DNA of 64,000 nucleotides from Bin87 sp963692995 (GTDB lineage: Bacteria; Chloroflexota; Dehalococcoidia; Lucifugimonadales; UBA3495). Positions 34,786 to 43,665 of the stretch are shown piece by piece. Within the stretch, counting starts at the first letter, position 1. Every line of letters starts with the position of its first letter. Made by a program: the position numbers and the translations under genes. The notes under the pieces are model-generated. The model ran no database searches and had not been told where the DNA came from. It saw only the letters and a list, made by a program, of their open reading frames with translations. The stretch is from NCBI GenBank assembly GCA_963692995.1, contig OY843611.1, positions 1,798,001 to 1,862,000 on the forward strand, written 5' to 3'.

Positions 34786-35778
34786 ATGCCCTCGACCACA
34801 ATCTACGTTGGACTGCACGACGGGGTCTGCGCGGTGTCCACCGCCGACGGCGGCCAAACTTGGACACAAGGCCCGCTAACCCCTCTGGCGCACGCGGCCG
34901 CGCGGCTGACCGCCAGTACGCCGAACCCGGGAAGAGCCTACCTGGCGGCGTATGAAGCCGGCGTCTATCGGTCCGATGACCGCGGGCTGACCTGGCAACA
35001 TCTGGGAGAGTATCCCACTCCCTACGCCCACAGCGTCCTGGCCCATCCCACCGAAGCGGAAACCGTATATGTCGGCAGTGAACCGGCCGCGGTTTACCGC
35101 TCGGAAGACGGCGGCCAGACATGGGAAGAATGTCGAGGACTCCAGGACCTGCCTGAATCGAGCGAGTGGGGGTTCCATGCGCCCACCCGAGACTCCCATG
35201 TGCGCGACCTTCGGGCTGCTCCGGACGATCACAATCGTTTGTACGCCGGTATCGAAGTCGGTGGAATGGTGCGGTCCGGCGACGGCGGCGCGACTTGGCA
35301 ACAGTTGCCCGGACTAAACGACGACATTCACTGTGTAAGCATCAGCGCCCAGCGACCCCAAAGCATCTACGTCGCCACGGCCCGCGCTCCTTATCGATCC
35401 GATAATTGCGGAGATGATTGGGAACTTATCAACGCCGGGATACCGCGAAGGTACACTCTGCACATATCGGCGGCCCCCGACGACGCCAATCTGGTGCTGG
35501 TCACCGTATCCGAAAACGCCCGCCGCAGCAATCCACAGTTCTATCGGTCTATTGACGCCGGCCGGAGTTGGCAGTTGGTGGATGGTTTAGGGGAAGGAGA
35601 GAACCCGCAAGACATGGTCGTCGCTTTCGAATGGGATCCTGGGGAAACCAACACGGTGTACGCCGGCGCCGACGGGGGCTCCCTCTACTGTAGCAAAGAT
35701 CGCGGCGTCACCTGGCGGAAGTTGCCGGTGGAATTGGGAACGGTGGCGGTTGGCGCCATGGCCATTGCCAGCGGATAG
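34786..35778 (+). CDS. Asp-box (BNR) beta-propeller protein
   Basis: A 330-residue propeller with seven Asp-box turns: STADGGQTW, SDDRGLTW, SEDGGQTW, SGDGGATW, SDNCGDDW, SIDAGRSW and SKDRGVTW. This is the S-x-D-x-G-x-T-W pattern of sialidase/sortilin-type propellers. No sialidase catalytic Arg triad is recognisable, and there is no signal peptide, so a binding or photosystem-assembly-like role is as likely as a hydrolase. ATG 34786 follows AAGGAG. It is a paralog of 55601-56590 in design. Confidence 0.82.
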   Translation: MPSTTIYVGLHDGVCAVSTADGGQTWTQGPLTPLAHAAARLTASTPNPGRAYLAAYEAGVYRSDDRGLTWQHLGEYPTPYAHSVLAHPTEAETVYVGSEPAAVYRSEDGGQTWEECRGLQDLPESSEWGFHAPTRDSHVRDLRAAPDDHNRLYAGIEVGGMVRSGDGGATWQQLPGLNDDIHCVSISAQRPQSIYVATARAPYRSDNCGDDWELINAGIPRRYTLHISAAPDDANLVLVTVSENARRSNPQFYRSIDAGRSWQLVDGLGEGENPQDMVVAFEWDPGETNTVYAGADGGSLYCSKDRGVTWRKLPVELGTVAVGAMAIASG

Positions 35779-35843
35779 CGCCTCGCCAAGGCAATCCCAA
35801 AGGCTTGCAGCATGCGATGGTGGCGCCCTTGGCCCTCTCTTGG

Positions 35844-35881
35844 CTATTCCGGCAACGACAGTGCTATTCCAGCAACGACAG
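35844..35881. repeat. 20-bp-period duplication over a stop codon
   Basis: An 18-bp sequence at 35844-35861 recurs at 35864-35881 with one mismatch. The TAG stop of the MqnA-like gene (35864-35866, minus strand) lies in the right copy. Confidence 0.85.
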
Positions 35882-36610
35882 CTTCTCCCGGAACAGCGCA
35901 ACCGCCCGCTGTTCCGGAACCCCCATGAAGAACCGCATCCCCTGGACATATTCCAGCACCTCCCGGGACAGCATCAGCAGGTCGTTGCGCGGGCTGGTGT
36001 CCTTGTAGAGGTTGTTCATCCAGTCCTCTTGCCCAACGAAAAGCGCGTCCTGCACTATCAGGAAGTCCTGTCGATCCATGTCCCTGCGGGCCATCCAGCG
36101 GCTGAACACGAATGGCAGACCGGTCCAGCTCTGCCACTCTTCACCCAGGTCGTAACGATGGGAAAATCCGCGCTCTGCCCGGCGTCCCCGCAATGCCCGA
36201 TTGCCCGTTAGCAACAAAGCATCGTGTTCGGATGCACGGTCAACGATCGCTGGATCGCCTATCCCGTGCTTCTGGGCAAATAAAAGCCGGAGCAATTGTA
36301 AGGACGTTGGGTCCGGCTCGCTGACGGCGACGCTGCGGCCGCCTAAGTCTGAGATGGGTACATTGGAGAGCAGCACGGACGAGATCGCCCGGTTAACGGA
36401 AGCTACGCAGAATCCGGTAATCAACTCTGCCTGCGGGGCCAGCCGGTCAATATCCAATAGGGACACCGGGCCGGCGTCTATATCTCCCTGCTTCAGCGCA
36501 CCAGCGACGGCGTTGGGTTCCATGTCCAGGAGGGCGATGCCGCGTCTCTCCATGTCGTAATAGAATGCTTCACATTCCAGGTTGGGTATTCGGGCTACAC
36601 TGGCGGGCAT
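35864..36610 (-). CDS. MqnA/MqnD-like family protein
   Basis: A 248-residue protein of the periplasmic-binding-like fold used by MqnA (chorismate dehydratase) and MqnD of the futalosine menaquinone pathway. Matching segments are ARIPNLECEAFYYD, GDIDAGPVSLLD, SVNRAISSVLLSNVPISDLG, DPTSLQLLRLLF and the YDLGEEWQSWTGLPFVFSRW block with its D-L-G-x2-W-x4-G-L-P motif. The replaced or divergent residues and the absence of other mqn genes nearby leave the function open. It is soluble and not preceded by a signal. Confidence 0.65.
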   Translation of the reverse strand: MPASVARIPNLECEAFYYDMERRGIALLDMEPNAVAGALKQGDIDAGPVSLLDIDRLAPQAELITGFCVASVNRAISSVLLSNVPISDLGGRSVAVSEPDPTSLQLLRLLFAQKHGIGDPAIVDRASEHDALLLTGNRALRGRRAERGFSHRYDLGEEWQSWTGLPFVFSRWMARRDMDRQDFLIVQDALFVGQEDWMNNLYKDTSPRNDLLMLSREVLEYVQGMRFFMGVPEQRAVALFREKLSLLE

Positions 36611-36739
36611 GGCGAGGACCGACTCCTGTCACCGAAACGGATTACGTTACTTCCTCATACCACATGGGAAAGCCCCCGTCCAATCCGTTTTGGAACGGTT
36701 GCGGACGGAGGCTTTGGCGTGCCGCTTTGTCGTCAACGA

Positions 36740-37774
36740 CTACAAGCGAGGCCCCATGAAGGTGAGGGCCTGCTTTTGGAACACCTGGATGCGGTTGCGC
36801 GGGCCTTCACAAACGAACACCCGGTTGGCGTCGTCCACTGCGACGCCGGTAGGCGCCCAGAAGTCACGCTCGCGTTCCAGGCCGGGAGCGCGATCGCGCT
36901 CCCCCCACATCTCGGGGTTGGCGTCCAGCTTATCCTTGCCCCATTTAGAGACGGTGGCTTCCCCGGTCTTCAAGCCGCAGAAGTTGCCGTCCGGGTCAAA
37001 ATACTGTAGCCGGTTGTTCAGCCAGTCGGCCACGTAGATGATGCCGTCCCGGTCCACCGCCACATCGGCCGGCCGATTGAACTCGCCCTCTCCGTCGCCG
37101 GAGGAGCCGAATTTCATCAGGAAGTCGCCGGATGGAGTGAACTTCTGAACCCGGTCATTCCGCCAGTCGGCGATGTAGATATTCCCTTGGCTGTCAATGT
37201 CGATGCCCCAAGGGCTATCCAACTCGCCCTCCCCCTGGCCGTAGCTCCCGAATTTCATCAGGAACTGGCCGTCGGGAGTGAACTTCTGGACGCGGTGGTT
37301 ATTGCCGTCCACGACCCAAACGTTATCGTCAGCGTCGATGGCCAGGCCCGACGGCCGATCCAACTCGCCGTCGCCGCTGCCCACCTTCTCCGCCCACTTC
37401 CCGATGTATTCACCGTCTCTGGTGAACATGGAGATGCGATGGAGCCATTCGTCCGACACGTACACGTCGCCGTTGCTGGCGATGGCCACATTAACGGGCC
37501 ATACCAGGGAACCATCCTCGAAATTATATTCGTGGGGACCTTGTTGGGGAACGCCGCGGGCAAAGGCGTTGACATATTCCTCGTCAACGGTGCACACCGC
37601 GACGCGGGTTCCCTCGGGCCGGTACTCGGAAGACCGGCAAAGGACGTACATCAGATTGTCTTCGCCCCGCGCCAGGTGGATCGGGTAGGTAAAACCCGGC
37701 CCAAATTGCTCACCACGTCCGATGGTGTGGCTGTATTGGAGCTGGACGTGGGATATTCTGGTTGCTGTAACCAT
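36740..37774 (-). CDS. NHL-repeat beta-propeller protein
   Basis: A 344-residue propeller of about six NHL repeats. GELDRPSGLAIDADDNVWVV, GELDSPWGIDIDSQGNIYIA and GEFNRPADVAVDRDGIIYVA are each followed by N-x-R-V/L-Q-x-F. ATG 37774 follows a GGAGG, and the frame further upstream is not needed. It is the last gene of a three-gene minus-strand unit after DUF1800 and DUF1501 (20-base gap). It parallels the NHL protein at 7224-8210, which also lies near a DUF1800 gene. No signal peptide is visible. Confidence 0.87.
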   Translation of the reverse strand: MVTATRISHVQLQYSHTIGRGEQFGPGFTYPIHLARGEDNLMYVLCRSSEYRPEGTRVAVCTVDEEYVNAFARGVPQQGPHEYNFEDGSLVWPVNVAIASNGDVYVSDEWLHRISMFTRDGEYIGKWAEKVGSGDGELDRPSGLAIDADDNVWVVDGNNHRVQKFTPDGQFLMKFGSYGQGEGELDSPWGIDIDSQGNIYIADWRNDRVQKFTPSGDFLMKFGSSGDGEGEFNRPADVAVDRDGIIYVADWLNNRLQYFDPDGNFCGLKTGEATVSKWGKDKLDANPEMWGERDRAPGLERERDFWAPTGVAVDDANRVFVCEGPRNRIQVFQKQALTFMGPRL

Positions 37775-37794
37775 AATCGCCTCCTTGTGTCGGG

Positions 37795-38928
37795 CTAAAT
37801 GAAGTCCATCTGCTCGAAGGAGCCGTTCACGATGGGCTGGGCATCCAGACCCATCCACTTCTCCAGAAGGGTGGAATAGAGACCGCGGAAATCGTTGTTG
37901 AAGTGCAGGTCGCCCTCAAGCAGCTTGTTCTCCTCCAGGGAGGGGTACTCGCCGTAGAGGCCGCCCTTGACACTCTCGCCCACCACGAAGGCAACGCCGC
38001 CTGAACCGTGGTCGGTGCCGGAGCCGTTGTCGTGCACCCGGCGCCCGAACTCGGTGAAGACCAGCAGGATCACATCGTCGCCGGCGTTGTGTTCCTTCAG
38101 GTCATCGTAGAAGTCGGCGACGGCGTGAGAGGTCTCGGTCCACAGGCGGGTGTGGTTGGCCAACTCGCCGGCGTGGGTATCAAAACTGTTGTACGGCGCG
38201 GTAGTGTAGAGCACGCGAGTGCCGAACCCGGCCAGGTGCGTCTGCGCGATATTGCGCATGTACTGGGCCACGGTGTCATTGCCGTACTCCACCGAGGAAG
38301 AGTACATGGCGGGAGCGGTGCTCAGGACGTCCGCGCCTTCCAGCGCATCCAGGCCGGTCTGGGCGAAGTAGTCCAGCACCGGGCCCTGGCCCAGCATCGG
38401 CGAGTAAACACGCGAGAAGACGTCCAACGCCTTGGTGCGCTGTTCCTCAACCTCGATGCCCGTGAGTACGCCGTAGGTCTCCAGGTTGCCCACGGAGGCA
38501 ACCGGAACGCCCGGGGCAACCAGCGATCTGGGAAGACCGCGGCCAAAGTTCACGCCGGTCAGAACGTTTTCCTTCTTCGGGTCCAGGTCGCGCACGGCCC
38601 GGCCCAGCCAACCCTCGTCTCCCACCTTGTCCGGCTCACAGGTGTGCCAGATGTCCATGGATCGGAAGTGCGAGCGGCTGGGACTGGGGTAGCCCACGCC
38701 TTGAATGACGGCAACCTTGCCCTCATCGTACAGGCGCTTCATCGGCCCCATAGCCGGGTTGAAGCCAATTTGGTCATTGATGGGCAAGACCTGGTCAATA
38801 GGTATTCGGACATTGGGCCGGTTGTCCAGGTACAGGGGGTCGCCATAGGGAATGATGGTGTTCAGCGCATCATTGCCCCCCGACAACTGGAGGACCACCA
38901 GCACCGGATCTTTCTTGGTGGCTGTCAT
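37795..38928 (-). CDS. DUF1501 family protein
   Basis: A 377-residue protein of the alkaline-phosphatase/sulfatase-like superfamily. VLVVLQLSGGNDALNTIIPY is the N-terminal metal region (G-G-N-D), then YPSPSRSHFRSMDIWHT, and later FDTHAGELANHTRLW and LVFTEFGRRVHDNGSGTDHG supply conserved metal ligands. Family members elsewhere often carry a Tat signal. This one has none and starts directly with the first strand. It sits between DUF1800 and NHL genes, the common pairing, so the three may act together on an unknown substrate. Confidence 0.9.
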   Translation of the reverse strand: MTATKKDPVLVVLQLSGGNDALNTIIPYGDPLYLDNRPNVRIPIDQVLPINDQIGFNPAMGPMKRLYDEGKVAVIQGVGYPSPSRSHFRSMDIWHTCEPDKVGDEGWLGRAVRDLDPKKENVLTGVNFGRGLPRSLVAPGVPVASVGNLETYGVLTGIEVEEQRTKALDVFSRVYSPMLGQGPVLDYFAQTGLDALEGADVLSTAPAMYSSSVEYGNDTVAQYMRNIAQTHLAGFGTRVLYTTAPYNSFDTHAGELANHTRLWTETSHAVADFYDDLKEHNAGDDVILLVFTEFGRRVHDNGSGTDHGSGGVAFVVGESVKGGLYGEYPSLEENKLLEGDLHFNNDFRGLYSTLLEKWMGLDAQPIVNGSFEQMDFI

Positions 38929-38943
38929 ATCTTTCGCCTCCTT

Positions 38944-38973
38944 GGTTACTCGAACAGGGGTTACTCGAACAGG
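38944..38973. repeat. 15-bp tandem duplication over a stop codon
   Basis: Two exact copies of GGTTACTCGAACAGG (38944-38958 and 38959-38973). The TAA stop of the DUF1800 gene (38961-38963, minus strand) is in the right copy, and an in-frame second TAA is in the left copy. Confidence 0.92.
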
Positions 38974-40367
38974 TACTCGGTGGTGGCCACGATGGATTGC
39001 AGCATCTGGCCCACGCGCTGGCCGAACTCGTCGGCGCCGGTGCGGAGCTCGCCTTCACTGTCGGCAAGGGCGATCAACTCGTTGCGCGTGACCTGGGCCA
39101 GTTCGTAATGGCCGAGCAACTGCAAGCAGCCGTCCACCAACCGCTCGGACGAAATCGTCGCGCCCTCGGAACCCAGACGGTTGATGATGGCCTGGACGCC
39201 GCGATGGGAGGTGTTGCCCACCGCGTCGGCAGTGAAGTTAATGCGTTCCACCAGGGTGCCGCTGTCAATCCACTCTCGGCCGGTGTGCCAGCCTTCAACG
39301 GTCGGCGGGTTCAGCAGGTCCTGGCCCATGTAGCGGATGGTCAGCGTCATGGCGTTCATGCCCGGCCTGGGCATGTCGAAGTCGCCGACGAGCCGCATGG
39401 TGCCCACCACGGTTTCGGTCGGGCTCTTCACCTTCTCGAAGCGGGCATTCTTGAAGAAGTCGGAGTTGAACAGCACGCGCAGCATCGAGCGGATGTCGTA
39501 GTTGGATCGGAAGTACTCGTCCTCCAGCATCTTGACGGCTTCAGGGTCCCGCGGCGGCGTGTTCTGCCAGGCTGGCACCTGGGGCTCGTCGGCGACAAAG
39601 AAGTTGTACATGTGCCGGGCGACGAACCGGGCCGCTGCCGGCTGGCGGGCGACAATCTTCACGATGTCTTCGCCGTTCCAGTTCCCGGTTTCCCCCAGGA
39701 AGGTCTTTTCGCCGTAGTCGTGGTCGGACGGATCATAGATGAACGCCGCCTCGTACTTCCCGTAAGGATAGCGAGGAACCGAGTTGGTGACCGTCCATCC
39801 GGTGAAAGCGCGCGCGGCTTCCTTGACGTCATCCTCCGAGTAATTGGCCCCGCCGTCCATGCCGACACCGAGGGAGAACAGCTCCAAAAGCTCCCGTCCC
39901 CAGTTTTCGTTGATGGCGTCCTTGTGGCTCATGCAGTTGTCCAGATAGAACATCATGGCCGGGTCGGTGGACAGACCCATAAGCAGCTGCTCGAAGTTGC
40001 CGAACCCCATGGTGCGGAACATATCGAGCTCGATCTGCTGCTGCTTGGGATATTCGCACTTGGCGTGGCCGGTGCAGAAGATGTGGTGCCAGAACAGGCC
40101 CATTTTCTCTTCCAGCGGACGCTTGGTGTTGATCATCCGGAAGGTCCATTCTTCCTGCTGGCCTTCCAATCCCGCCTTGGACACCCACTGCGGCTGATAG
40201 CGCATCAGGATGTCTTCCTGGATCGCCGGCTGGCTCTCCGGATGCAGCAGTTCCTCAACAGTCTCCTCGTAGCCCTTGGCGGCGCGAGCTTCCAGTTCTT
40301 CATACGTCGCTCCGAACCCGGCGCGCCGCATCAAGTGGGCCATTAAGGCAATATCCTTTTCTGCCAT
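38961..40367 (-). CDS. DUF1800 family protein
   Basis: A 468-residue DUF1800 protein, clearly paralogous to 4452-5915: MRRAGFGATYEELEARAAKG, NENWGRELLELFSLGVGMDG, EAARAFTGWTVTNS, NPPTVEGWHTGREWIDSGTL. It is first in the unit DUF1800-DUF1501-NHL, with 32 bases to the next gene. A GGAGG about 9 bases ahead supports the start at 40367. No signal peptide is seen. The 250 bases upstream (40368-40618) hold no gene and probably the promoter. Confidence 0.9.
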   Translation of the reverse strand: MAEKDIALMAHLMRRAGFGATYEELEARAAKGYEETVEELLHPESQPAIQEDILMRYQPQWVSKAGLEGQQEEWTFRMINTKRPLEEKMGLFWHHIFCTGHAKCEYPKQQQIELDMFRTMGFGNFEQLLMGLSTDPAMMFYLDNCMSHKDAINENWGRELLELFSLGVGMDGGANYSEDDVKEAARAFTGWTVTNSVPRYPYGKYEAAFIYDPSDHDYGEKTFLGETGNWNGEDIVKIVARQPAAARFVARHMYNFFVADEPQVPAWQNTPPRDPEAVKMLEDEYFRSNYDIRSMLRVLFNSDFFKNARFEKVKSPTETVVGTMRLVGDFDMPRPGMNAMTLTIRYMGQDLLNPPTVEGWHTGREWIDSGTLVERINFTADAVGNTSHRGVQAIINRLGSEGATISSERLVDGCLQLLGHYELAQVTRNELIALADSEGELRTGADEFGQRVGQMLQSIVATTEYLFE

Positions 40368-40618
40368 GTCTTATACCTCCTGATTACCTGTCCTTGGCCT
40401 TGAACGACTAGACCATATCAGTTGCGGTTCGCAATGGCTATCGTCCGGACCGAGATGGGATACGCCGATTCCCTCGGTTCACTGCCCAAAAACGACAGCA
40501 ATCCGCCGGGTGGTTGCCACGCAATCGTATTCCTAACGGTGATGATAGTCAACCCGATGTACTCTCAACTGTACCGAACCCAGGCAGAGCGTAAGTTCAA
40601 GGCTCAGTATTACAACCG

Positions 40619-41194
40619 TCACGGACCGGGCCCGTTTAGGGGCGCCAACTCCAGCAGGCGCATCCCCCTTTCCACTTGCTGCCCCGATTGGACGGCGACC
40701 CTCCGCACGACGCCATCCCGGGGCGCCGTGATCACCAGCTCCATTTTCATGGACTCCATAATTGCGACGGTTTGGTTCCGTTCCACGCGGTCACCCTCCT
40801 CGACCAGTATCTCCAGTACAGAGCCGGGCATAGGCGCCAGCACGTCTCCCGTGGCTTCATTGGCGGCCGCGCTGCCCCGACGCCGTCCTGATCTGGTCGA
40901 AAGGTCCGCCCGTTGGAAAACAAACAGGTCGCCATCCAGCCACAGGTGCAACTCCCGGCCGACCCATTCCCACGCGAAAGCGTACGCCCTTCCCGATGCT
41001 GTCCGGCACAAGCCTTCCCCGTTTTGGCCGGAATCGACACTGAAAGGGCCGCCCGAACCGAACGCTTCCCCTTCGCCGAACGCTTCCCCTTCTAGATCAA
41101 ACGTGAAAGAATCTGCCGACCCCGTTAGACGATAGCGAAAAGCCACGCCATCCCATGGGTGCATCTCCCGCATCTCGCCCCGGCTCGTCGTCAC
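40619..41194 (-). CDS. biotin carboxyl carrier protein of an acyl-CoA carboxylase
   Basis: A 191-residue carrier. The C-terminal biotinyl domain (GDVLAPMPGSVLEILVEEGD, then MESMKME) has Lys150 as the biotin site; the usual A-M-K-M is S-M-K-M here. The N-terminal 100 residues form an acyl-CoA-carboxylase linker-like beta domain that may dock on the partner. GTG 41194 overlaps the stop of the biotin carboxylase gene by 4 bases. A direct in-gene repeat of 18 bases gives EGEAFG twice (residues 35-46). Confidence 0.87.
   Translation of the reverse strand: MTTSRGEMREMHPWDGVAFRYRLTGSADSFTFDLEGEAFGEGEAFGSGGPFSVDSGQNGEGLCRTASGRAYAFAWEWVGRELHLWLDGDLFVFQRADLSTRSGRRRGSAAANEATGDVLAPMPGSVLEILVEEGDRVERNQTVAIMESMKMELVITAPRDGVVRRVAVQSGQQVERGMRLLELAPLNGPGP
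41058..41092. repeat. 18-bp-period in-frame duplication
   Basis: A 17-bp sequence at 41058-41074 is repeated at 41076-41092 inside the biotin carrier gene. Period 18 keeps the frame and doubles the peptide GEAFGE. Confidence 0.85.
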
Positions 41195-42693
41195 GGAAGC
41201 CGCCGCTCACCGTCAGACTGCCAGGGATCAGCCCCCGCCCGGTCCGTCGCCGCTACCGCCGGGGCCTGAGCCGCTATTGGCTGACCCGACGCCCACGCCG
41301 CCAGCGCACGCGCCACGGTTCGGGTCGCATCATCGATCCCCGCGCTGGTAACCGCCGGGTTCCACTGGAGAAAACCGGTATCGTAATCACCTCTTTGAAA
41401 CTGAGCGTGTCCTAACACTGCCCGCAACAAAGGGATGTTCGTTACCACCCCGAGGACCAGGAACTGTGCCAGCGCGACCTCCATCCGGCGCAGGCTGACG
41501 CCGCGCTCCGGTCCCCATGCGATCAACTTCGCCAGCATCGGGTCGTAATAGATGGAAACTTCCTGACCCTGCGCCACGCCACTGTCCAACCGAAGCCCGG
41601 GGCCGCTGGGAGGCCGCCAGCGCAACAGGTTCCCGGTGGACGGCACAAAATCCCGATACGGATCCTCAGCATAGATGCGACATTCGATGGCATGCCCCCG
41701 GGGTTGGATATCATCCTGCTGTAGAGTCAGGGGTTCCCCGGCAGCGATACGGACCTGCCACTCCACCAGGTCCAACCCCAAGACGGCTTCGGTAATCGGA
41801 TGCTCCACCTGGAGCCGCGCATTCATTTCAAGGAAGTAAAACTCGCCGCTTTTCGGGTCCAGCAAAAACTCCACTGTCCCGGCGTTGCAATACCCTGCGC
41901 CCTCAGCAACGGCGACGGCGGCTTCTCCCATTTGCCTTCGCAAATCCGGCGTTAGCGCCGGTGACGGGGTCTCTTCAATTATCTTTTGGTGACGGCGTTG
42001 TATGCTGCATTCCCTCTCGCCAAGATTGACGGTATGCCCGCAACCATCGGCCAGGATCTGTACCTCCACATGTCGGGGATTCGAAACGTAACTTTCCAAA
42101 AACACCCGGCCATCGCCAAAAGCGGCCTGGGCTTCCCGGCTGGCCGTAGCAATTTCGCCGTCCAATTCCCGTCGCTCGCTGACCTGACGCATACCCCGGC
42201 CACCCCCGCCGGCGGCGGCCTTAACCATCAGAGGGAATCCCACCTGCTGCGCGAACTGCTCGACAGCGGCGTCCCCGGGAAGGCATACCGGGGAGCTGGG
42301 AAGCACCGGCGCCCCGGCGGCAAGCGCGATGTCCTTGGAGCGAAGCTTATCCCCCAGGGCCGCCATGCTCTGCGGGCTTGGGCCGATGAAGGTTATGCCG
42401 GCTTCCCGGCACGCCCTCGCGAACTCCGGGTTCTCCGACAAAAAACCGTAACCCGGGTGTATGGCGTCAACCCCCGAGTCCTGCGCTGCCCGCACGATCC
42501 TGGGAATGCTCAAGTAGGTCTCTTCAGCGGTATTGCCCGGTAGCGCCAACGACCGCTCCGCTGAGGTTACGTGGGGAGCGCCCGCGTCTGACTCTGAGTA
42601 GATCGCGACGGGAGCAATCCCCATGGCGCGGAGGGTCTGGTTGATCCGGACCGCGATCTCCCCTCGATTAGCTACCAGCACTGTGGAGAACAT
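41191..42693 (-). CDS. biotin carboxylase subunit of an acyl-CoA carboxylase
   Basis: A 500-residue ATP-grasp enzyme that carboxylates biotin with bicarbonate and ATP. The N-terminus VLVANRGEIAVRI, the region HPGYGFLSENPEFA, the glycine loop KAAAGGGGRGMR, the CSIQRRHQKIIEETPSPALT segment, and EMNARLQVEHPITEAVLGLD are all canonical, and the last contains the active-site Glu and Arg. A C-terminal tail after the usual 450 residues is Ala-rich. Together with the carrier and the carboxyltransferase it forms a 3-methylcrotonyl- or related acyl-CoA carboxylase. Confidence 0.93.
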   Translation of the reverse strand: MFSTVLVANRGEIAVRINQTLRAMGIAPVAIYSESDAGAPHVTSAERSLALPGNTAEETYLSIPRIVRAAQDSGVDAIHPGYGFLSENPEFARACREAGITFIGPSPQSMAALGDKLRSKDIALAAGAPVLPSSPVCLPGDAAVEQFAQQVGFPLMVKAAAGGGGRGMRQVSERRELDGEIATASREAQAAFGDGRVFLESYVSNPRHVEVQILADGCGHTVNLGERECSIQRRHQKIIEETPSPALTPDLRRQMGEAAVAVAEGAGYCNAGTVEFLLDPKSGEFYFLEMNARLQVEHPITEAVLGLDLVEWQVRIAAGEPLTLQQDDIQPRGHAIECRIYAEDPYRDFVPSTGNLLRWRPPSGPGLRLDSGVAQGQEVSIYYDPMLAKLIAWGPERGVSLRRMEVALAQFLVLGVVTNIPLLRAVLGHAQFQRGDYDTGFLQWNPAVTSAGIDDATRTVARALAAWASGQPIAAQAPAVAATDRAGADPWQSDGERRLP

Positions 42694-42771
42694 CGGCTAT
42701 TTCCAGCTCAGGTTGGCGCGCATCCAATCAGCGGCTGCGCTCTGACGGAAGGCGATTGTGCTCCGGGCCCA

Positions 42772-43557
42772 TCAGGAATTCTGCCGGCGGAGCTGCTCTT
42801 CCAGTTCGCGGATGCGGGCTTCGGCTTCGGCACGGGCCTCCCTGGCGGCGTCGGCGCGGGCTTCGGCTTCGGCGCGGGCCTCCCTTGCGGCGTCGGCGCG
42901 GGCTTCGGCCTCGGCGCGGGCCTCCCTTTCATCCTCAAGGGTAATGATGGGACGGCTCGTGGCCGGGTCGTAAAACACCAACTCACCATCTACCCACCGC
43001 AGATACAAACCCAGCGCCGCGCTGTATCCCTGCAAACTCTCGTTGGGCAGCTCCGCGATGTCGAGGGCAACGTACTCCCCCTCCGCCAGCCGATCCCCGG
43101 CCAGCCGTGTCCCATGATGTCGGCCCGTCGCCGTCTCGTCAAAGCGCCAGTACTCCGGGATGCCTAAAGCGGCATAGTCCCGCCGCTTGTCTGTAACGTC
43201 AACCCGTCCGGTGCTCCGCGACGCTATCTCCAGTACGAAGTCCGGCGGCTTGCCCTGCTCTGATATGACGTAAGCGTTGCTGACCTTGTAGGCCGCCGGG
43301 TCCGCGTCAAAAGCCACCAGCAGGTCGGGATACCTCACTCCGGCCAGGCTCCGGGTGGGTGCCAAGGCCAGGTAATGCTCCCCGGCCACCAGGGTGGTTT
43401 CCGGGTTCCCCAGATGCTGAATGAGATGATAGACGTTGCCGGTGGCAGCCAGACGGTCGAAGCTGGTCATCTTGTCTTCCGGATCTTCCGGCGGGTCCGG
43501 GAACACAAAGGGCTGCCGGACCAGGGAAGTCCTGGCGATAGCGTTGGGCGTGCTCAT
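42772..43557 (-). CDS. Uma2-family nuclease with repetitive coiled coil
   Basis: A 261-residue protein. Residues 1-200 are a Uma2 (DUF820) PD-(D/E)XK-type domain: VRYPDLLVAFDADPAA, PPDFVLEIASRSTGRVDVTD then KRRDYAALGIPEYW, and a YLRWVDGELVFYDP C-terminal part. From about residue 205 a coiled coil follows, built from near-identical 14-residue units (AREARAEAEARADA), ending RELEEQLRR. It lies inside a carboxylase operon, between biotin carboxylase and carboxyltransferase. The start could also be at 43620; ATG 43557 fits the domain. The role of Uma2 proteins is not known. Confidence 0.8.
   Translation of the reverse strand: MSTPNAIARTSLVRQPFVFPDPPEDPEDKMTSFDRLAATGNVYHLIQHLGNPETTLVAGEHYLALAPTRSLAGVRYPDLLVAFDADPAAYKVSNAYVISEQGKPPDFVLEIASRSTGRVDVTDKRRDYAALGIPEYWRFDETATGRHHGTRLAGDRLAEGEYVALDIAELPNESLQGYSAALGLYLRWVDGELVFYDPATSRPIITLEDEREARAEAEARADAAREARAEAEARADAAREARAEAEARIRELEEQLRRQNS
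42814..42934. repeat. 42-bp tandem repeats in the Uma2 gene
   Basis: Units start at 42814, 42856 and 42898 (the last partial) with only a few differences. They encode the 14-residue coiled-coil units of the Uma2 protein. The period keeps the frame. Confidence 0.93.
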
Positions 43558-43602
43558 ATTGCACCTGGCGATTGGCGGCAGAGCCGTGTTGGCGGTGGCA
43601 TT

Positions 43603-43634
43603 ATACCAGCGCCGCGTCATACCAGCGCGGCGTC
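43603..43634. repeat. 16-bp tandem duplication upstream of the Uma2 gene
   Basis: Two 16-bp copies (43603-43618, 43619-43634) differ at one base. They lie between the carboxyltransferase stop and the Uma2 start. An 8-bp motif (CTTCACAT) at 43644 and 43664, over the carboxyltransferase stop codon, may be a worn duplication. Confidence 0.85.
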
Positions 43635-43665
43635 GCGGCCCAGCTTCACATGTCGAGGCCGGTCT

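Noticed and set aside
38997..40346. 449-residue plus-strand ORF opposite the second DUF1800 gene
   Set aside because: It is exactly antisense to a conserved gene and has no recognisable domain.
40422..41135. 237-residue plus-strand ORF over the biotin carrier gene
   Set aside because: Most of it is antisense to the biotinyl domain; the unique first part has no features.
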